This document shows, one piece after another, positions 1 to 9,983 of a DNA stretch of 20,747 nt; the stretch's first letter is position 1; each line of letters opens with the position of its first letter. The position numbers and the translations under genes are program-made. The DNA comes from Phallusia fumigata (lineage: Eukaryota > Chordata > Ascidiacea > Phlebobranchia > Ascidiidae), in contig QXVZ01017113.1 of NCBI GenBank assembly GCA_008931825.1, positions 1 to 20,747 on the forward strand. Reading direction: 5' to 3'. The notes beneath the pieces are model-generated. The model was not told the origin of the DNA and made no database searches. It saw only the letters and a program-made list of their open reading frames with translations.

Positions 1-180
1 TATGTAAATGGCCAAATGATTTAGCATCCTTGCACCCCCTAAAGACGCATCCTGGCTGAGAACCCCAGGGTTAAACCAAGCTGGGATCTGAATATTGTGG
101 TGTAGGTGCCCAGTGCCAGGCCGAGTATTTAGAGTATTGTGGCGCGGCCGATGTCCGTTAAACATCGTGTAACGATAGAT
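1..180. repeat. Probable interspersed repeat fragment
   Basis: A GC-richer block with short dyads, for example CCCAG at about 66 facing CTGGG at about 82 around a near-palindromic GGTTAAACC. It ends where the sequence turns AT-rich. Composition and structured arms suggest a short interspersed element, but no second copy exists in this window, so repeat status is an inference. Family unknown. Confidence 0.3.
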
Positions 181-1224
181 TACGCGTTATCAATTTCAAA
201 TCAAGACGCGAGAATGATAACACGCCCTTCTCTGTGAATTGGTTGTCTATTTCGGAGCTTACCAAAGTAAAGGGCCCGCAACATATTTTGTGGGTCGCGA
301 ATACACCAAATTCCCACAAAGTGTTGCGAACGTAAAATTAATATTTGATTTTTTCTTTCTAGTAGTAATCTTTCAACAAATTGTATGCTTTAAACTGTTT
401 TTATCGTCAAACGTTAAGGGTCGCAGAAAATTTTTAGAAATCAAAAGGGCTCGCACACCAAAAAGCCCTGGTCTGTTTGAAAGTAAGCGCAACGACTTAG
501 TTTTAAAGGGAAAATCCACTATTACGGTATGAGCTAGCTAGACAGGGAGAATTGACACAAGATGGTCCAAACAGTCTTAATCAGGACTAATTTGATTTGG
601 TAGAAAACAATTGTTTATGTGTGTGACAGGTTACCAAGAGGCTCAAGAAATTAAAAAAACGGAATGTACACTAATGTATGTTTGCAATACACCATAGTCT
701 TGTAAGAGAGGCTTTTTGAAAACATTCTGAAACGAAACCAGTAAAACAGAGTGTTTTTGTGCTTTAAAACAGGAATCGCCAACATTTCACTGCGCGAGAT
801 GCACAGATTCTTAATAATGCACTCGGTTGAAATTTTAAAAACCATCACAATGCAACTTTTTTAAAGTTAAAAAACGTTCGGCAAGCGAACCACAGAGCAT
901 TTACGTTTCCAACCAGTTAATGGTTCATTTTATTTTTTCTTTCGAGAATATTGATTGAAAAAAGCTGTTGTTAGAAAAACCGTGAAGCGAACACATAACC
1001 AGAGACTAGACGATAGACCGATCAATCGCGATCGACGCGTTCGCCACACCTGCTTTGAAATAACTCCATTGTTACCCTATGTCTACACTTGTCTTGTGGG
1101 CCAAGCTAACAATTGACTAACACAAAGTGTTTGCGTAAGATACAAAGTTCTTTGCTGGTCGTTTATTGCGGCTGATTTGTCTCACAGCGTTGCTGATGGT
1201 TTGTTTATTTTCCCATTTCTGCAG
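1..1224. other. Upstream intron of gene 1, no exon seen
   Basis: The first supported exon (1225) starts with an acceptor and carries an open phase from an upstream exon, so this stretch is most simply intron. I found no convincing coding segment on either strand; the open frame at 239-532 is a run of Phe/Val/Leu/Lys without splice-site support. The first 180 bases are visibly GC-richer than what follows and are listed separately. Confidence 0.5.
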
Positions 1225-3131
1225 GTACTTCAGCTCAACGGAGGGAATTGTCGGGAGCAACATCGGTCACTTTGTTGGAAATATCACGAATGATTCCGAG
1301 ACCTCGTTCCGATACGGAATTAAGAAGGACGGCGGTAAGTAAATTTTACTTTTTTTGGTTGCTGGAAATTGCCTGATTGGTAACTGCTCGCTAAAAGTGT
1401 GCCGTCTATAGTTACTAACTTTCAAAAAGTGTATGTACGCAATGGCTAGTGTTCAGAGCCGATTAGTATTGTGGGCAAAGGCTCAGTAACCACATATTTG
1501 TTAAAAAAAATGTACACACACATAACGTAACTCCTATCCATTTAAAAAAACTAATTTTTAAAAATCTATTGCATTTCGAGCAGAGTTCGCAAACGTGAGT
1601 CCACCACAAGAGGCGCCCTTCCAACTGAAAATTGTGTATCGTCCGCCAGATGGCAGTGTTTGTATGCGCGTCATCACTCAGATGCGACCGGTGACGGAAA
1701 ATCGGGAACTTGCCGAATCCGAGATGAACTTGGGAGTGGTTGGTGAGTTCTGTCTGATCCTTTACCAGTATTTTTGTCAGGCCTACAACCGATGAGATAT
1801 TACGACCGTAATGGCTGAGACGCGATCACAGGAAGCCTAAACTGCGGTTTGCAAAATATGCCTCACTGTTTTCTGGCAAATATTAACTTTGTACGTAACT
1901 TGGTACACATCACTCTTTAAGGCTGCTTACTTTGTGCTGGGAGTCGTTGGCGGCCATCGTATGCTATACAGGTGTGAACAAAGATTAGATTTTTCGTTTC
2001 CCACTTCAATCTTGTCAGCACCAATTTTCATCGCTGACTGTTCGGTATTTTTTTGCATTTGGCCAAAAAGCTTGACAACCGCAAACGAGTTAACGAAAGC
2101 TATCCTAAAAAAATATTCCAAATGGCCTCCAAGCAACAAATTGCACTAAATTCATGAAGCTGTATGTAGATAAATTGATCTCACATTGAAAAGTTTTAGT
2201 CTATACATACTTGGGGGACAGTAGCAGTACCTGCTATTTTATATGCACGAAAGGGTTGAGTCGAGCTCATCACACAAACGTTTGTAATTTGAAACCACAT
2301 CTTTGGGAATTGAAACTTCAAAAGTGTCATTAAGAATGCAAGTTAAAAAATACCAGCCACAGGGATCAATTTTGCGAGGCGCGTTGTTTATATTCGTTTG
2401 CAGAAAGGTTTTTAACATATTGAGTCGATAATTTTGGCCCCCTTTAGAATGTGAAGGCCCTTCGTGGTGGACTGATTGGGAATGGAATAATCTGGCACGG
2501 GTTTATTAAACTTAAACTTAAAGTTTTTTGACGATTCAAGTGTTTCTATGCACAAAGACAGTAATTATCTGCATAAATTTGGTTCTTGGTGGAATAACCA
2601 GAATCCAGCTCTGTAGCCCACCTAGTGGATGGTTTGTTTAGGTAGGAGATATTTTGAAACACGCTTCCTTTTTACACAGGTGCTTACGCCAGTCAGTCGG
2701 CAGCAAAACTGGCATTGGAGGGTGAAATCGGCTATGCTCGTGAAGTAACCAACGCTCATAAGCAGCTCTTGTTCCGTGGCATGTGAGTGTGAACATTGTC
2801 TTGTCACCAAAACTTGAATTAGAATATGTCACTCAGTTTTGATGACCTTAAGGGCCTGAAATGTTTAACAAAAAACACATTTTCTGATGGACCCAAACTT
2901 AAATGCACAAAAACAACAGTTACCCTGACTGAAGTTATCTACAACATGTAACTAAAAAAGGCTGTCGGTATGATACTAATATAGGTAACCAGTGCAACAA
3001 CTAGTTCTTGATTTAAATTTGCCAGGAGTTTACGATCCCAGACAAGTTCGGTTGCGACGTTGCAAGAGGAAGAGAAGATTTACGAAAGTGTGAAGAGTAA
3101 GATTGACGACATCGGCCGAGAACTCGCAAAG
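1225..3131 (+). CDS. Exons coding the Sec23/24-like beta-sandwich, helix and coiled segment
   Basis: Four exons. 1225-1334 (preceded by tttctgcag) has only one open frame. 1584-1742 encodes the beta-strand stretch with LKIVY and RVITQMRPVTE; a second frame is also open here, but only this one joins both neighbours. 2680-2782 encodes an Ala/Leu-rich helix (SQSAAKLALEGE) like the segment after the Sec23/24 sandwich. 3026-3131 encodes a Glu/Lys-rich helix (LQEEEKIYESVKSKIDD) with coiled-coil character. Exon-end phases are 1, 1, 2 and 0, so each splice completes a codon. The intron at 1743-2679 holds no other recognisable feature; a small overlapping pair of open frames near 1.9-2.15 kb lacks splice support. 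Confidence 0.7.
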
Positions 3132-6100
3132 GTGAGTTTATTCTCGGGCGGTGACCGGTTGGTTTTCGTAGCTGTCAGTCACCTCAGGAGTAATCGATAA
3201 CAACACATGTCTTGTTTAGACGAGCATCGTGCATTTTGCGACGTCACACGCATATGACGTTACATTGTGTTTTTGTTGCAGTTTATCCCAGAACTGCAGA
3301 CAAAACCGCAGTTCTTCTGTTTAATTGAGCACCTGAATTTCCTATAAATTGCGCAAAAAATATCCTGCTTAGCATACCGTATGTTTCCGTCACACGCCTA
3401 TGACGTAATAATATTTGTTTTACCATGCGCTTTCTTCGAAAACTCCATTACATCTGGCTATTAGTAGCAAAAGAGGCAAATTTGACCACGGAACAACGGT
3501 GTCAATTTATTTACGGCGCCTAGTAGTCTTAAGAATATCGCCCAAAAGTACCCTTACTATTAGACGTATCATCGCATAATGATAACGCCTCAAGCTTTCA
3601 GTTACTTACTGCTCAACTCAGCTCAACACTTGGTTGTTGACTGCTCAACTCAACTCAGCATTTGGTTGGTGACCACTCAACTCAGCATTCGAATGCTGAC
3701 TGCCCAACTCAATTCAGCATTCGGTTGCTGACTGCTTAACTCAATTCAGCATTTGATTGCTAACTGCTTAACTCAACTCAGTATTTTGTTGGTGACCAAT
3801 CAACTCAGTATTAGGTTGCTGACTGCTCAACTCAACTCGGTATTCGATAGCTGACTACTTAACTCAACTTTGCATTCGATTGCTGACTACTTAACTCAAC
3901 TCAACTCAACTCAACTCAGTATTTGATTGCTGACGTGATCAGTGTCAAGATGTCTTATCTTTGTTCAAAGGTTGAACTAAGTTCGTCGAGCGAAGATCTT
4001 TCCTCGTCGGAAGCTATTCCCTGTGAAGTTGATATTTATGAAGGAGTTTCGGGGATTCCAACTTCACCGAGGCCGGCTGATGTAAGTGCGCTATAAAAAT
4101 TTAAACGTGCATTCCCCGGGAAAGTTCTTTATGGATTTAGAAAATTAAAAACCCAAATAGTGTGCATCCGTTTACATGTGTATCCAATAATGGGACGCAA
4201 GTTTACCGAGACTTGTTTAGGTTCGGTGCGAATTTGGGCGCACGTATTCCACAAATACTGTGTACGAACATAAAGCTGTAATGAAAACTAGCGAAAAAAC
4301 GTTATCTTCATTTAGGTCGTCAACGGAACGTTTAAACTAACACACAGCGCTGGCGTTGGAAGCTTTCAGAAGAGAGCCCACAGAACGTAAATCAAGTTGT
4401 TGGGTCAAAAAGTTTAATGCACATATTTGCGCACATGATTAAGTACTTGAACAATTCACCTGTGGCTCCAGCGTGCTTATCTGTAAACCACTGTATGCTG
4501 GGATAACAAAAAATAGAAATTAATGTAGAGTATAAGGTGGGATTCGAACCCACGGGTAAATATCCAGCGTTGCAGTTCAACAAGTTACCTCAGATGGTGC
4601 CAGAGTGTTAGTTGTGCGAAATGATATTGTTACAAGTGGTTTCAACATGTGCCTTGCTTGAGCCATACATCATACACGCGTGAATGTATCCAAGGTTCCT
4701 CCCGCCCTTCCGCCGCGTGGACGAAGCATGCAACAACCGAACAGACTTTCCAAGGCCCCGTCGCTGGAATCCATGCTCGCCAAGCTTCCGTCGATTCCGA
4801 AGGGACCCATTGGCAAAAGGAAAAAAGTAAGATTACTTACACTTGCACCTGCTTGCTTTTACATTGCAACATGCATTTTCTGGAAAAATTATTTTTTAAA
4901 AATGGACCACTAGCATAAGGTATACAAGGCAACTACTAGGGCTTTGTGTTCACCAAGCTAGTGACAGTCCCTTACTTTGCCTTATGATCATGTTTTATTC
5001 AACTACAACACCAACACATCACTAAGTTACCTTTTAATGGGTTATGCGTCAACACTTGTTTCCTTATACTTGGGAAACGTTACTTAGCCTTTGTCCTTGT
5101 AATTAACCAAAGCCCCCCCCGGAACACCGTTGGTTTACGTTTTTACAGACAACCCTAACTTTTTGTCGCCCTGTCCTTTCCGCAAGATGGCGCCCGAAAA
5201 TAAAAAACAGGAATCGAATAGATGCAGTAAAAAATACGCGTACTGTTTACGATTGAACTTTACGTTTAAACATTTGCACTTCCCCTTTTTCAATACCGGT
5301 TTCGTTGCATGAGAAAAGCGTTGTAATAAGGTGTAATGCTAAATGCAGTATACACAGATTTTGTTGGTGCACTCTCGATATACCGAGAATTCAAAACCAA
5401 CGAAATCGTCTAAATGTAAAACATAAAGTGACAAGACGTACCGAAGTCTAGTTCGGCCTTTGCTTAGCTTTGTGTCTAACTAACTGCTCGACATGTGCTG
5501 CGGTCGCGGGTGATTGTTTGAAGACAATTGAAGGACATGACGCTTTAAACTGCGCTCAATTTCCAGCCAAAACGAGACGGAGAAAATCTGCAAATCATAG
5601 TACCTGAGTTTGCTGCGGCCTAACCGCTGCATTTAGTTTCGGATCACTGGTCACGTGCTCACGTGCCGAGCGGAATCTCTGACGCAACTGTCTGAACTAA
5701 AAAAGCCTCCACCAAAGTTAGCGCTAATTTTGTGGCATGACTTTGCGTGCTTTCGTCTTTTGGTGTGAACGGAAAGGTATGTTGTTTGGCACTGTTTCTC
5801 CCTTTGTCTAGGGGTGGTTTCCAATCTGATTCTAGCTCGCATTGTGTTGTTTCACGGGAACGTGCATTCGTGCATGGCTACAGCAAACCGTTGTAGCTCG
5901 ACATGAAACGAAGCGTTACCGTTCTTTCAAGTGGCAGCACTACGCAGGTGGGCGGAAATGCTGAACTTGCTTTCTGCGAACTCAAATGCACTGTCAATGC
6001 GCGACAGATACGATTGGCTGACTGGGGCCGGACACGGGCACAAATCCCAGAGAGGGGGACATGTCCACCCAAAAAATTTCGTTGGGGGATTGGTATTCAT

Positions 6101-9100
6101 TTGTCTCCCCCCAGTATTTTTGTTTCGATCGATTTGTTTAAAAAAATGTTACGGACTTATTTTATTAATGATGAAACCCCAAATTTTGTTTAACTGCTTA
6201 AAGCGGGTTCAAAGCTGGTTTACTGTTGCATTAAAACAATTTTAGCACTTTTTAAATACTTTTGCAACAGTTAGACGATCGCAAACAATTTTAACGGCGT
6301 TTTAAGACTGTCTCAGCTGAAATGTAATCCATTTTTTGCGACATAAAAATCTATATTGTGACGTCATAACTTTCAATATGACGTTATCTGCACAAAAAAT
6401 ACTCACAAGAACAAAAGTCTCCCCCAATAATTTCAATGGATTTTCGCCACCGGGTCCGGATAACACTTCCAGCTGGATCGCAGCTCGTATTGCGTTTGGT
6501 TGGTTGCTTGTGCGAACCGGTTCCAAATGCTAACTTTTGCACATTAACCTCATTCTCTTGCCATCGTGAGATATCGTACATGTTACCTTTACGGGTGCCA
6601 TTAAAAGGTCAGTCAACTTGTATACGTAAAGTGAATATGTCACTGTGATTGATAGAGAGTGTCTTTGTCGTGCAGTTCACTATGGATGGTTTGATATATC
6701 TTATTTGATACTGTCCCAGTTTGTTTTGGAAACTTGGTGGTTTTGGGCGTTGGGTTTAGTTTTTTACTTAGGTTTACGAATGGTCTCGTCCTCCTTAGTC
6801 AGTCTGTAGGTTATGTGCGTCCACGATTACTGCGAACTTCGACAGATTTTCTCCTTAAAAATGTCGTGGAATTTCGGGCGTCGCTGTTTCGTAAATTTCC
6901 ACAACCACGTCATGGGGGGCTCAATTCCTACATCGTGTATCACGCTTCCAATTTCCTTTCAAACTCCTCGTGTGCGTCAATGCTCCAACTCGTCTATTTT
7001 CGACCTGCTCCGCTTTGACGCAGGGCCGCGCCCGAACGCACATCCCGTGTTTTTCAAAGCCTTTCTTGCATCCTTCGCTGGGACGCTAACGTCCAGTGAC
7101 CACCAAAGGGCTACGAGACCTCAATGGCCTTTGTTAACCAGAGTTGCGGAGAGTTTAAAAGCTCGTTTTTGCAGTTGCGGCAAATGTCTGATTCCGTATC
7201 GATAACAACGAAGCTTTGAGTGATCGAATGCCGCCACCCTTGTAGCTTGGTAACTTTCTGTGGATTTGTAAAGCCTTCTCCGGGTGCTGTGTAAATAATT
7301 TGATTTCGTCACTTTCTCATTACGGTTGTAATTATAAGCAGACCTAATTGCGTTGTGTATTCAACCTAAATTTATCCACGGTGGGAACGAAAGGACATTT
7401 AAAACTCTCGGTTTTAAGGGCTGTTATATAGAAGTATCTGCTTTACACCGTAAGGACAAAATTCTTCTTCGCTTAGATGCCGGTGAAGGTTTTGGCATAA
7501 AACCCAAACTGATTTTCACAGTTTGCTCAATTTTGGAAACCAAAGAAAAAAGGAAACCAAAAAGTTGTTTACGCCCAAACATTTTACGCTCCGCTAGTTT
7601 CTTACGTCATCGTGTGATGAGCACGGCGAATCGTCATCGATTGTGACAAAAAACACAACATCAGGGTGTTGTCCACCTACATTATTTAGGCGTACACAAC
7701 ATCAGGGTGTTGTCCACCTACATTATCCACCAGCAGCCAATTCAAACGCCGAGCGATTTGTCACCTAATCTTAGTTACTTCACGGCCCAGTGATTCCGCC
7801 CACCCCGTCACGCGTTACTTCATCACATTGGAGCCGTTCCCAAATGGCCTTAAAACTCCGACGACAACACGGGATCCTGTGGAAGGCGAAACTAAAGTTT
7901 TGGCAATTTTTTTCACCAACAGTTCGTAGAAGGTCCTGGGGTTTCGTAATTTTCTAAAAATGCGTAGGTGTTCGAAGACATTTTTTTGCTTTTACCAACT
8001 TGCTTGCATTTGGGATACAAACATTACCTAACGCATGTTTAAACGTTGACAAAAGACTTCTTGTGCAGCAGCAATTGAAAGTAAAGTTGACTACATCGTA
8101 AAAGCGGAACAGACAACTTTCAACGGCACAGTGGCGACAAACAACTACCGGCATTATGCCTCTTAAAAGAGTTCCTCCCTTACATTTGTATTTAGGGGTA
8201 AAGCTTTTCTCATTAATTGTCCATTCACAACCTTGTAACAATTGCAAAGCATTGATTGTTAATACCACGCTGCCCTGGTCTTGGCTATGGCATTGGTGCT
8301 GTGGCATAGAGATACATCGCACTTGTTCGTGCTTGGTTAAAATAACACACCGATACAAAGTAACGCNGGACACACTAACCGTCTATTGAAAGCCGCCCAC
8401 AAATTTGCCTCTTCATCACCCCGTTACGCATTTCAACTTCTCAATGAGCACAAATAGCTCGCCTACAAAGCTAATAACGAGTTCGAATGCTTGGATCGCT
8501 CGAAATCTGTTGACATTCATGTAGATGTTTTGTGATGTGTGTTTACGTATGAACATCTTTTCAGTAAATTAGCTGCTATACTATCAGTTTCCCTCCCCTA
8601 CCGACCTTCGCGCCTAAATGTTGTCGTATCGGTAGATACGTCGGACTGCGAAATACTTATGAGAACAGTAAAACGCCATTTTCAATCAAGTGTTACGATG
8701 ATTTTAACATATTTGATGATTTAAGAAATGTTTTTGTTGAAAATAGATCGATCCTTGAGCTATTAACATGCTTCGACAAACAGATTGTAACGTTTTTTTT
8801 GTAAAACTGCCCTCGCATCGAGGACAACCATTCAAGTACACCAAAGTGGTGGTAATGTTTCATAACATGATGTGGGGCCCCAACCATCCCTCCGTTTACT
8901 ATTCGTAATGCCGCGACCACTTCAGTCTATCAGTTACACTTACAGATGCTTTCGGGGCTAATTTTTCCATTCTTTTTGGGGCCGACGACATTTACAATAG
9001 GCCAATTTGTAGATGCACCAGACCAGCTGGAACATGAAAATTGACGCATTTCCAGAAAACGGTTTCACGGTGCGGCGATTTTGTGCCCTGTGTCTTTTGT

Positions 9101-9983
9101 TTGTCTTGTTTTAAGCGTATCCAGCGATGCGGGACGTGCCAGGTTGCCCTTGACTTCGTTTAAAACCTATTTGTTGTTTTAAAATTTGCCTTGGTCTACC
9201 GTCGCATTGTGATCAAACGGGACTTGACGCTTTCAGTCCATCCATTACAGTGCTTTTAAACGCGTTTGCGTTCAGCTATTCCAAGGTTGGGAAATTATTT
9301 TAATTTTTTCTAAAAGCTGCACAACCCACTAAGACTGGTATTGAAAGTTTTTTTGTCGACAACCCCAAATGAAGCATTGTCTACATCAAATACGCGAAGT
9401 CATGTACCGTATTTTTACCATTTTTTCCACTGTTCAGGTGTCTAGCACATACAAAACCTACGTAACTACTACTTACTAACACGTAAGCATGAAAGCTTGT
9501 CTTTTGTGCGTCTGCCTAAAACGGAAAACCAGAATTCGCTACCCCTGACGTGTGGAAGTGAGTTCTGTTTCGACTTTTTAAGATGTAAAGCCAGTTTTGT
9601 GTGGATGCTCATCCGATAATTTGCATTTTGGCAAAAAGGTCGCTGTGTCATATGCCGAACTATGTACTGTAATTTGCTTTAACAGAACATGAAATTTTGG
9701 TTCGACCACAAAAGGCAAACCATCACAAGGAAGATCTGCCAACTTTAATAAAGCCTTTTTTGGGTGCAAACGTCATAATATGTTAACGTGCTGTTACTTT
9801 CAAACGTCATAATATGTTAATGTGCTATTTACTGTTTGGGTGCTGCAAGTTTTGAAAACACCATCAACCTTTTCGTTTTTGGCGCAGAACAAAAAGAAAG
9901 TTGCGGAGCAATACAAAGACGAAACAGCGCAGAAAATGTTCACCTTTTCCAAAGCCACGAGCAGCCGCATGGTTGGTCTGTGA
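1225..9983 (+). CDS. Sec23/Sec24-like protein, cpRAS-type candidate (3' part of gene, 7 exons)
   Basis: Partial gene, 5' end outside the window. Exons 1225-1334, 1584-1742, 2680-2782, 3026-3131, 3950-4081, 4695-4826 and 9888-9983 join in one frame with AG acceptors and GT donors (gtaagt, gtgagt x3, gtaagt, gtaaga), giving 278 residues and a TGA stop. Residues about 1-125 resemble the C-terminal half of a Sec23/Sec24 core: an end-of-vWA segment (EGIVGSNIGHF), a beta-sandwich core (PFQLKIVY, RVITQMRPVTE) and the following helix (YASQSAAKLALEGE). The rest is a charged helix, a Ser/Pro linker and a Lys-rich tail. Known: Sec23/24 are COPII coat subunits, and the same core occurs in circularly permuted Ras (cpRAS) proteins. 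The missing gelsolin-like C-terminus argues against a true COPII subunit, so cpRAS-type is preferred by inference. The GTPase part would lie upstream, unseen. Confidence 0.6.
3241..3406. repeat. Pair of 19-20 bp inverted half-CRE motifs
   Basis: 3241-3260 is a short inverted repeat, ACGTCA then 8 nt then TGACGT. An imperfect copy lies at 3388-3406 with the same central spacing (CGTCA, CACGCCTA, TGACGT). Both sit in the intron between the exons ending at 3131 and starting at 3950. TGACG is the half-site of CREB/ATF factors; a regulatory role is an inference. Confidence 0.4.
3609..3933 (+). repeat. 32-bp minisatellite, ten units, with 123-bp higher-order period
   Basis: Ten degenerate units tile the interval without gaps: starts at 3609, 3641, 3673, 3700, 3732, 3764, 3796, 3823, 3855 and 3887. 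Most are 32 bp, the third and seventh are 27 bp, and the last is expanded to 47 bp by extra CAACT steps. The consensus unit runs from CTGCTCAACTCAACTCAG into CATT, then a variable part ending TTGCTGA. Units 2-5 and 6-9 share the length pattern 32-27-32-32 and the same GGTGACCA junction, a 123-bp higher-order repeat. The array ends 16 bp before the exon at 3950. Confidence 0.9.
3950..4826 (+). CDS. Two 132-bp linker exons (3950-4081 and 4695-4826)
   Basis: Each exon is exactly 132 bp and phase 0 at both ends, so either can be skipped without changing frame. The first encodes a Ser/Glu-rich acidic segment (LSSSSEDLSSSEAIP) with a Pro end. The second encodes a basic, Pro-rich segment (VPPALPPRGR and SIPKGPIGKRKK) of low predicted order. 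Acceptors are the weaker caag type in both cases; at 3950 other nearby AGs would run into stop codons, which fixes the choice. Upstream of 3950 lies the minisatellite. The intron between them (4082-4694) holds the tRNA-like relic. Confidence 0.6.
4537..4602 (-). repeat. tRNA-like relic (tRNA-derived SINE or tRNA pseudogene)
   Basis: On the minus strand a canonical T-arm is present: GTGGG, loop TTCGAAT, CCCAC (4537-4553), containing a perfect RNA polymerase III B box GGTTCGAATCC. About 50 nt upstream on that strand is an A-box-like TGGCACCATCTGAGG (4588-4602). The flanks do not form a 7-bp acceptor stem, so it is not a working tRNA gene. A SINE head is the likeliest origin. The rest of the intron 4082-4694 shows nothing else. 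Confidence 0.45.
5652..5665. promoter_or_regulatory. Two CACGTG E-boxes 8 bp apart
   Basis: CACGTG occurs at 5652-5657 and 5660-5665 within the last intron of gene 1. This palindrome is the known binding site of bHLH-Zip factors such as USF, MITF and MYC/MAX. The close pairing is visible in the sequence; enhancer function is a guess. Confidence 0.3.
7653..7726 (+). repeat. 33-bp direct repeat with internal hairpin, period 41
   Basis: The stretch ACACAACATCAGGGTGTTGT and the following 13 bases occur at 7653-7685 and again, identical, at 7694-7726. Inside each copy ACAACA and TGTTGT pair around a TCAGGG loop. Identity suggests a recent duplication in intronic DNA. Confidence 0.8.
8367..8367. 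other. Ambiguous base (N)
   Basis: A single N in the last intron of gene 1. Unlike the N at 12435, no duplicated sequence flanks it, so it may be a base ambiguity or a minimal gap. Confidence 0.9.
9767..9833 (+). repeat. 34-bp tandem direct repeat, two copies
   Basis: CAAACGTCATAATATGTTAA opens both copies (9767 and 9801), which differ by a few bases toward the end. The array ends about 55 bp before the terminal exon of gene 1. Each copy carries an ACGTCAT half-CRE. Confidence 0.75.
9888..9983 (+). CDS. Terminal exon of gene 1 (Lys-rich C-terminus, TGA stop)
   Basis: After gcgcag the exon opens in phase 0, matching the donor at 4827. It encodes 31 residues beginning NKKKVAEQYKDE and ending SSRMVGL before TGA at 9981-9983. 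Together with the KRKK end of the previous exon it makes a strongly basic stretch that could act as a nuclear-localisation or membrane-surface signal (inference). The preceding intron is about 5.06 kb, against 0.2-0.9 kb for the others, so an unrecognised exon inside it cannot be excluded. Confidence 0.6.
   Translation, partial: NKKKVAEQYKDETAQKMFTFSKATSSRMVGL

Larger units (their letters stand above)
4827..9887. other. 5-kb last intron of gene 1
   Basis: No convincing exon or nested gene. A GC-richer patch at about 5.9-6.6 kb includes a near-palindromic GGGGGACATGTCCACCC at about 6055-6071 and may be an old transposon fragment. The longest open frame in the window (minus strand 7954-8373, 139 codons, Cys-rich, crossing an N) has no recognised motif. 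Two short direct-repeat pairs and a pair of E-boxes are listed separately. A run of eight C lies at about 5112. Confidence 0.5.

Noticed and set aside
1927-2149. Overlapping open frames on both strands in intron 2
   Set aside because: Sense and antisense frames mirror each other, no splice signals fit, and the flanking exons join directly in phase without them.
3609-3933. Array considered as a CRISPR
   Set aside because: Units are contiguous with no unique spacers, are degenerate, and lie in an intron of a eukaryotic gene.
6813-7205. 130-codon plus-strand open frame
   Set aside because: Overlapped by another plus-strand frame of similar length, with no domain or coding-like periodicity that I could see; GC-rich patches here have few stops.
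7954-8373. Longest open frame in the window (139 codons, minus strand, Cys-rich)
   Set aside because: It lies inside the last intron of gene 1, crosses an N, has no recognised motif and no splice or promoter support; likely chance.
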